Below, in pieces: positions 58,034-64,000 of a DNA stretch of 64,000 bases (its first letter is position 1; every line of letters starts with the position of its first letter). A model generated the notes under the pieces. It was not told the DNA's origin, made no database searches, and saw only the letters and a program-made list of their open reading frames with translations. The translations under genes were made by a program, and so were the position numbers. Source of the stretch: Zanthoxylum bungeanum (lineage: Eukaryota > Streptophyta > Magnoliopsida > Sapindales > Rutaceae); assembly GCA_019454045.1 (NCBI GenBank), contig SKCR01023732.1, forward strand, positions 1-64,000, in the 5' to 3' direction.

Positions 58034-58244
58034 GAACTATTCTTAATATTAATACAATAGCCTTCTGTATCTAATACAAAAAGTGATATAATATTAGCGA
58101 CACATCCGGTACAAAATGACAGTCATGTAACAAAAGTGTCCCATTCGGTAATGAGATCTCACATACTCCCACTGCAACTGCATCCAAAGAGTCTCCTCCC
58201 GAATCGCAACTGCATCTCCCCGGGCTTCAGCCTCATACTTTCCT
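58034..58244 (-). pseudogene. Copia protease region, heavily frameshifted
   Basis: Minus-strand fragments VCEISLPNGTLLLHDCHFVPD (about 58170-58105) match the protease-to-GAG-pre-integrase stretch of copia polyproteins, but stops fall in every frame. Confidence 0.6.
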
Positions 58245-59173
58245 TCAGCACCTGCACGAATTGCAAATGTGAATGGGACAAGCAGAATCTAAAATCCAGC
58301 TGGATGTAACGGCTTCACAAGCCAAAGATAAATCAATAACTGGAAAAATAAAAGTACCTGATGTAGAAGCTCTGTCTCTCCTCATTTGGGCAATGTAATC
58401 AGGACAGTTCCTTTTCCAGTGCCCAACTTTGCCGCAGTGGTGGCATTTGTCTTCAGAAGCCCTTTTGGGCTTTGCTATCTTCGCCTGCTGTGGAGGACCG
58501 AAGGCCTTCTTCTTCTTCCTTTTCTTCTTCTTTCCATTGGACATTCCTTGGGAAGAAGCAGACAGAGAAGTAGATCTAGGTGGGCGAGTCGGTACTCCCT
58601 TCTTCAGATCCTCTTCTGCCGTGAGCAACATCCTATGTAGCTCCTGGTAGGTGCAGACTGTCCCGTGCATGTTGAAGTACATCACAAACTGGCGGAATGA
58701 AGCTGGCAGAGAACGAAGAATGACACTCCTACCGAGAATGTCATTCAGGATTGATTTATGTTGCCTCAATTGATCGATCAAATCGATCATTTGAAGAACA
58801 TGTGGGCTAACACTTTGCCCCTCATCCAGACGCGCATGGAACAGTTCCATGGCGACCTTGTGAACAATAACCTGTTCCTGGTTCTCGAACGATTGTCTTA
58901 ATCGCGTTATCATACTATAGGAATCTGATGTTCCATAGTATTGTTGCTTGAGTTTCGGAGAGAGCGAACTAAGAATGTATGATTTACCCTTAAATCATCA
59001 TTCTTCCAAGCTTCAAAAACTTGGCGTTCCTCCTCCGAAGCATCCTCACCCACTGCAAGGGGTAAAGGACCCTCAAGAACATAACCCAACTTTTCGGAAT
59101 CGAGGACAATCCTCAAATCCAATTCCCAGTCTGCAAAGTTCTCAGCGCCTTTCAGTTTGTTCGCATCTAACAT
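58245..59173 (-). pseudogene. Copia gag and protease start, one frameshift
   Basis: It begins MLDANKLKGAENFADWELDL (59173), an internal-looking Met, since related proteins carry about ten more residues and an upstream in-frame stop is present here. The frame shifts at about 58910. The second part has VSPHVLQMIDLIDQL, SLPASFRQFV and a Lys-rich linker. An intact CCHC zinc knuckle, CHHCGKVGHWKRNC, follows, then the protease site as WILDSACPIHIC, with DSA instead of the usual DSG. The DSA change at the catalytic turn probably inactivates protease. Confidence 0.85.
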
Positions 59174-59972
59174 ACGCGCAAACTGGTTTGTGGATTGACC
59201 ACCATCGCAAATCTATCATATAGATCACGAAAAACGGTTAGCAGAAATTAAGCAGTTTCATATAATATCAAAAGCATAAACTAGATCATGGATTTTTAAT
59301 CTAATATGCCCCTCCCACTAAATCATGCAATACTGTAATCCCAAAACAGAATACAATATATTTAATAATTAAATTAAATTAAATATAAATAGTGAAAAGT
59401 GGATCCCGTGAATATATTTCGGCTCACAGCAGAGGCACGGTCTCGCCTACGTATATTCATCAGGTAGACAACTCATTTGTCAATCATTCACTAATGACTC
59501 CTAAGTACCCGGTCCTGGCCGTTTCTCGTTGTCGCTGCGAAGGCAGGCCCACAAGGAGACGTACCAAGGTTAAACTCGCCAATGATAAACTCAAGTTACT
59601 TACGTAATCCTGACATCTAGGGCACGTTCAGAATTCCACTTTCGCTTGAATTTATCTAGTATCTAATATACATCCGGTATAAATAAATCTTTATCGGCTA
59701 CACCCTCACAGCAGAGGCACGGTCTCGGATGTAGTCACAAAGAAGTATTCATAAACCGTATTGACAAGACGGACCATATAACATGCATCAAATACAAAAT
59801 TACATTTAAACCTTATTATTAGGGATTTTCCACTAAGTGTCATACACCCTAAATCTAACCAGTTTAGATCCTAATAAGCATGCATAAAGTCTAGAAAACA
59901 TGATTAAACATTGATTCAATGAAGGCTAATCATATTAGGTGGCCTAGAATCAGACTCGCTCTGATACCATTT
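59174..59972 (-). other. Leader region between 5' LTR and gag
   Basis: About 800 bp of non-coding leader with two copies of TCACAGCAGAGGCACGGTCTCG (about 59425 and 59707). The primer-binding site is at its right end. Confidence 0.65.
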
Positions 59973-62361
59973 TGTAGGGGTTATTTAGGGGGTGAATCCG
60001 GTAACGCAGCGGAAGCGGTGAAAATCCGATTTTTCAGATTTCAAAACTTTTTCTCGGATTAATTAAATAAACATATTTATTTAATATTCCAATAATCAAA
60101 TTATGAAAATAAATTCAATAAAACAATTTTAAGTGAATTTACCAAATTACCCTTGCTTTATATTTTTGTCCGTTTTAGTCCGAAATTGATCCAATCAATT
60201 TTGAATGATTCTAAATCATTTCTAAGATGAACTTATGATGTTCAAAACATCAAAACACCAAAGCAACCAAAATCCCCAATTTCCCTTCACAAGGCCGAGA
60301 GCACCATTGGTGCCTAAGTGACCATTTGGTCATTTCATGCTTCAAAACTCATCCAAATGAAATCCAATCAACATGAAACTTTGCATGCATCATATACACA
60401 CCCAAATGCTCAACATATATGAAAACCCCCAAATTTGGAATTAGTAAAAACCCTAATTTTTCAATTTCATCAAATTGGACAAATTAGACCAAATACATTA
60501 AATCAATTACTTCAATCATCATTCTTCCATCCAATCCAAGTCTCAACACAATGAAACAACTCAAGATCAAATCTAGGTCATTTAAGAGTGGGTCAATAAC
60601 TCTAGATTAGCAACATGGTTTCATAAACTTAAAAGAATACATATAACTACACTAGTTACATTCTTTCTTCACCATACATGCTCAACACTTCATTCAAACT
60701 TCCATCAACAAAACACAAAGAAATAAAGAAAGAAATTATCTAAGAACAACATATGTTGAAGCCTAGAACCTAAGGAACATATTCCCTCTAATAGTAAGTT
60801 TGAAAAACTTACTAAATTCCAAGCTTTTTCTTGATAAGTCTTTCTTCTCTCGAGCTTTCAAAGTTTCTTCAATGGAGTTTGTTTGTATAAAGTGTATTAG
60901 GTTAAGTGTTAAATGAAATGAAAATCAATTTATACTTGTTATTTGGCCTATGGCCGAAAATACCAAAGACAAAAACAAGGAAAATTAATTTCAATTTCAT
61001 TTCAAGTTTCATTTGGTCAACTTGCACAAATATCTTATAAACAACTTTATTAGATATTTATTTTGGTCAACAAATGCAACTAATGTCATTACTTTAATTA
61101 TCCTAACATAAGATATTTATATTTTAATTAATTTAATCATTTAACAATTAAATAATTAATTAATTAATCAAATACAAATATATAAATATGTACAATATTT
61201 ACATTAAATAAAAAACATATATTCATTTAGGAAATAAGTCAAATAACTCATTTTGACTATTAATTAATGTGTATTTAAATTAATCAAGTATTAAATGTAA
61301 ATACACAATAATTAAGGAAATGACTATCTAGTCTCTTTAGCATGTATCTTGCGTTTAACTATTAAACGACTTTATAAATAATCAATATTATTTATTTATG
61401 TTTCTCTAGTGCTCAACGAGTATGTTTCATTATTGAGACTCTCTAGGTTCAGGTATATCCGTCACAAAATCTAATTTCGTGTCCATAATCTATCCACCCG
61501 TAGATTATGACGATCACGGATAATCTCGCTGAACCATACAGGTCGAGGTCATCGCAAATGTATAATTCCTCCGTCACAGGTATCCGGATAAATCCAGAGA
61601 TATAGATGTAAACGTCAAATCTCTATCGGGATTATCCAGTCAACTATTCTATTAGCAATCTCAAAAAGAATGTTTAGAACTAGCTTCTAAACTTACCACG
61701 GGCCCATGGTTTTATCTGATTGCTAATCATATGGACTACCTATGCTCTGGTACATAGAACTGACAGATCCTATCTTGATACACATAGGACACCTGAGGAT
61801 CTATCTACACCCAACGAACAGGCGGAGGTCTGATCTAAATAGATCGGTGACGTGACTGCCGTCTAAGTGTAGAAGATGTCTCATGTGCCCACAATGGCAT
61901 CTCAAGTCTAAGAATCACAAGTGCTACTCAACCCAAGAAGATTCTTATTGACGCTGGTGTACCATCCATAAGAATCTTCGGTGAGTCGCAGTGTTTATCC
62001 GCTATAAACACCTACACGTCTATACTAGTCTCCAAGACTATGGTTCATTGAGAAACCATTGGAATCATATATTCCAGTATACGACATGTACCGGTCTCAA
62101 CGGGTTTACTATACTGACCAAGTAGTGTAAACCTTGACCAGGAACTGTCTGAGAATGACAACGTCATGATACTTCTCAATGTCCGTTGCGACGCTTTTGC
62201 AACTGTATCATGACTAATCATTCTCGGGTCATTACGTCTTTACCATATAGAAATATAGATTATATTATAGAAACTGCATATATTATTGCTAATAATAATG
62301 TTTTACAGAAGTATTAACAAAATACAACCGGGAATTGGCGCTCTGAGCACCAACCCCTACA
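59973..62361 (-). repeat. 5' LTR (2389 bp) of the copia element
   Basis: Perfect 10-bp inverted ends TGTAGGGGTT/AACCCCTACA. Its start-proximal half is related to the solo LTR at 26391-28987. Confidence 0.92.
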
Positions 62362-63300
62362 CTCTCATCATACCCTATTAGACATTTCCTCTTTAGGTCT
62401 GACGGTTAGAAGCTCCATGTTCTAACGGGTTTTTCTACCATGCGTCAGGATCTTCGTCAGACCCTAATAGATATTCCCTTTTAGGTCTGACGTTCAGAAA
62501 CTTCATGCTCTGATGGGCTTTTTGCCACACGTCGGAGTCTTCTTTTACTTCTCGTCAGATCCTCTTAGACATTTCCTCTTTGAGTCTAGCTTCATGCTCC
62601 AATGAGTTTTCTTTATTATCGTGCATCATAATCTTCTTTTCTCGTCAGACCTAGTTAGGCATTTTCTCTTTGGGTCCGACTTCATGTTCTGATGGGTTTT
62701 CTTTTTCACCATGCATCAGAGTCTTATTTTACTTCTCGTCAGACCCCGATATGCATTTCCTCTTTAGGTTTGACTTCATGCACTAATGGGTTTTCTTTCT
62801 TACCATACATAAAAGTCTTCTTTTCTCGTCAAACTCTGTTAGGTATTTCCTCTTTGGGTTTGACTTCATGTTCTGATGGGTTTTCTTTTTTACCATGCAT
62901 CAGAGTCTTCTTTTCTCATCAGACTCCATTAGGCATTTCTTCTTTGGGTTTGACTTCATGCTCTGATGGGTTTTTTTTTACCATGCATCAAAATTTTTTT
63001 TTTACTTCTCGTCAGACCCTGATAGGCATTTCCTCTTTGGGTCTGACTTCATGCTTTGATGGGTTTTCTTTCTTACCATGCATCGGAGTCTTCTTTTTTC
63101 GTCAAACCCTGTTAGGCATTTCCTATTTGGGTCCGACTTTCTGGATTTTCATACCTTGATAGGCTTTTCTACCATTCCTCAGGTATAAAATTCTGAGGGT
63201 TCGAATAGTAGTTCTACCATACGTCTTATTTCCCTCTTAGATAGTCAAGTACTGACGAGTTTTTCTACCATGCGTCTGACCTCTCTTATTGTGGATTTTT
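62362..63300. repeat. Hairpin-rich minisatellite, right block
   Basis: About nine units of ~87-99 bp, consensus TCGTCAGACCCTGTTAGGCA, TTTCCTCTTTGGGTCTGACT, TCATGCTCTGATGGGTTTTC, TTTCTTACCATGCATCAGAG, TCTTCTTT. Each unit has two self-complementary pairs. A 155-codon open frame across 62692-63159 repeats a ~32-residue unit and is a by-product of the array. Confidence 0.85.
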
Positions 63301-63539
63301 TTCCCTTAAAAGCGAAGGCAGGATAAAAATGGTCAACCAGATAGTAAGAATGTTTCATTTAAATTGAGAAAATATAGAAAAGTACAATATTTTTATGCAT
63401 GATATTTTTTTAAGCATATGTGTGTTCCATGTTCTGGGCAATGCCTTTCAGTTTATTGTATCCAGGGGATTGTAGGTTCCTTTCTCTAGGTCTTGCTGTT
63501 TGGCGTTGCCTTAGACCTATGTTGGTCGCCTCTCTGGCT
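63301..63539. other. Spacer between minisatellite and gag fragment
   Basis: No feature recognised. Confidence 0.35.
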
Positions 63540-64000
63540 TTGGTGATACTGGTAATTGACTTTCTATGGCAGAGCCCCGGCTTCCAACTGGTTCTTCCCT
63601 TTTAAATATTCCAGCAGTTTGCCTTTCTTCATGATTGTTTTTATCTGTCGGTATATATTTTTTCATCTGGCAGTGGTTTGCCCTATATCCCTATGAAATT
63701 CACAGTACATCGGAATTCCTTTAGTATTTTCATTGGTTGTGGTTCCCTTAGCATACCCGGATCCCTTATTTGGTGGAAGATTTGTTTTTATGGGAGGGTG
63801 AACTCATACAGCATTCCATTGTCTTCCCATTTTGGCCATTTATGATCTAAATCATATCTTTATCCTTCTTCAGCATCTCTTGAGGAACTAACATCTCTTC
63901 TTGTCATGTTTCTTTGGCTACTTCTGTGTGCAATCATAATCACAACAACTTGGGACATTTTGGACTTGTTCTCTGTCACCTTCAGGAAGCCTTCTGCTCT
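63540..64000 (-). pseudogene. Tat-type Ty3/gypsy gag fragment
   Basis: On the minus strand: KWPKWEDNGMLYEFTL (about 63800), then NTKGIPMYCEFHRDIGQTTA (about 63735-63676) and IMKKGKLLEYLKGKNQLEAG (to about 63560). This matches the C-terminal part of Tat-lineage gag, whose usual wording is 'YCxxHxxxGHxTxxCxxLKxxIExLIxxGxLxxFV'. The His and second Cys of the knuckle are damaged and stops interrupt it. The N-terminal part would lie beyond the window. Confidence 0.65.

Larger units (their letters stand above)
55489..62361 (-). mobile_element. Ty1/copia element with a deletion at its 3' end
   Basis: Bounded by the 5-bp duplication CTCTC (55484-55488 and 62362-62366). Intact 5' LTR 59973-62361 (2389 bp, TGTAGGGGTT...AACCCCTACA read on either strand), then the tRNA-Met primer site TGGTATCAGAGC (about 59952-59963, minus). 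Next come gag, protease, integrase and RT. At 55888/55889 the RT frame runs straight into the last ~400 bp of the 3' LTR. RNase H, the polypurine tract and about 2 kb of the 3' LTR have been deleted. The surviving ~400 bp of the 3' LTR differs from the 5' LTR by only a few bases, so the insertion is young. Confidence 0.93.
50700..64000 (-). mobile_element. Tat-type Ty3/gypsy remnant, split by a copia element
   Basis: Three parts occur together: a transposase_28-like extra gene on the plus strand (51249-53530), a hairpin-rich minisatellite (54945-55488 and 62362-63300), and a gag fragment on the minus strand (63540-64000). Tat-lineage elements are known for extra ORFs in antisense to gag-pol and for internal tandem repeats. 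CTCTGATG/CATCAG words of the minisatellite also appear at 50780-50900, left of the extra gene, linking both sides. Pol and LTRs are not seen, and the element runs off the window. The grouping is inference from co-occurrence. Confidence 0.5.

Noticed and set aside
62692..63159. 155-codon frame with five ~32-residue repeats (SSLGLTSC)
   Set aside because: It follows the minisatellite units, some of which are multiples of three in length; there is no start context or domain.
1..64000. CRISPR arrays, bacterial operons, rRNA or organelle genes
   Set aside because: Looked for and not seen; all evidence points to plant nuclear DNA.

Overview
The window looks like nuclear DNA of a eudicot plant. It is AT-rich, carries an intact tRNA-Pro gene, has two single-exon genes of plant-specific or plant-expanded families (a ZCF37-like membrane protein and an F-box/kelch protein), and is otherwise filled with nested plant retrotransposons, SINEs and MITE-like elements. 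I cannot name the species from the sequence.

Layout, left to right. 1-1000: G/T-skewed and AT-rich low-complexity DNA. About 1000-3875: a gutted Ty3/gypsy (Athila/Tat-type) element on the minus strand. 3876-11391: a decayed Ty1/copia element of SIRE/Maximus type on the plus strand without pol, interrupted by a reversed solo LTR of its own family (5372-6700) and by another solo LTR (8583-10454). 11910-11981: tRNA-Pro(UGG). 13420-20257: a nearly full-length Ty1/copia element on the minus strand with two ~1.03-kb LTRs, disabled by nonsense and frameshift changes. 20680-21850: LTR-like dispersed repeat. 23762-24589: ZCF37-like gene. 26391-28987: a 2.6-kb solo LTR inserted in an NPGR1-like (calmodulin-binding TPR protein) pseudogene that extends to about 30200 and contains a local ~100-bp inversion. 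31196-31632: hAT-like MITE. 31876-32063: fresh SINE. 33638-34612: LTR-like repeat bracketed by ~120-bp direct repeats. 35469-42967: a complete but pol-less SIRE-type element on the minus strand with gag plus an extra ORF that appears to have its own promoter and leader intron. 43234-44365: long-TIR MITE-like element. 45546-46673: F-box/kelch gene. 47275-47367: a 93-bp miniature solo LTR. 48.5-50.1 kb: SINE copies. 50.7-64 kb: remnants of a Tat-type Ty3/gypsy element (transposase_28-like extra gene on the plus strand, hairpin-rich minisatellite, gag fragment on the minus strand at the right edge), split by a Ty1/copia element at 55489-62361.

Most of the window is therefore mobile DNA. The host genes visible are the tRNA, the ZCF37-like gene and the F-box gene, plus the dead NPGR1 copy. 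Target-site duplications read directly from the sequence date and delimit several insertions (ATCTT, CAAGG, GATATTTG, AGTGTTAGCAAGTGATG, GTTGG, ATCTC, ACTGGATTTCTTAAACAC, CTCTC). The most interesting points are the pseudogene micro-inversion, the extra ORF with its own promoter and intron inside a non-autonomous copia element, the miniature solo LTR, the paired-hairpin minisatellite, and family-specific palindrome clusters in the LTRs of unrelated elements. All family assignments are from motif recognition by eye; no database search was possible.
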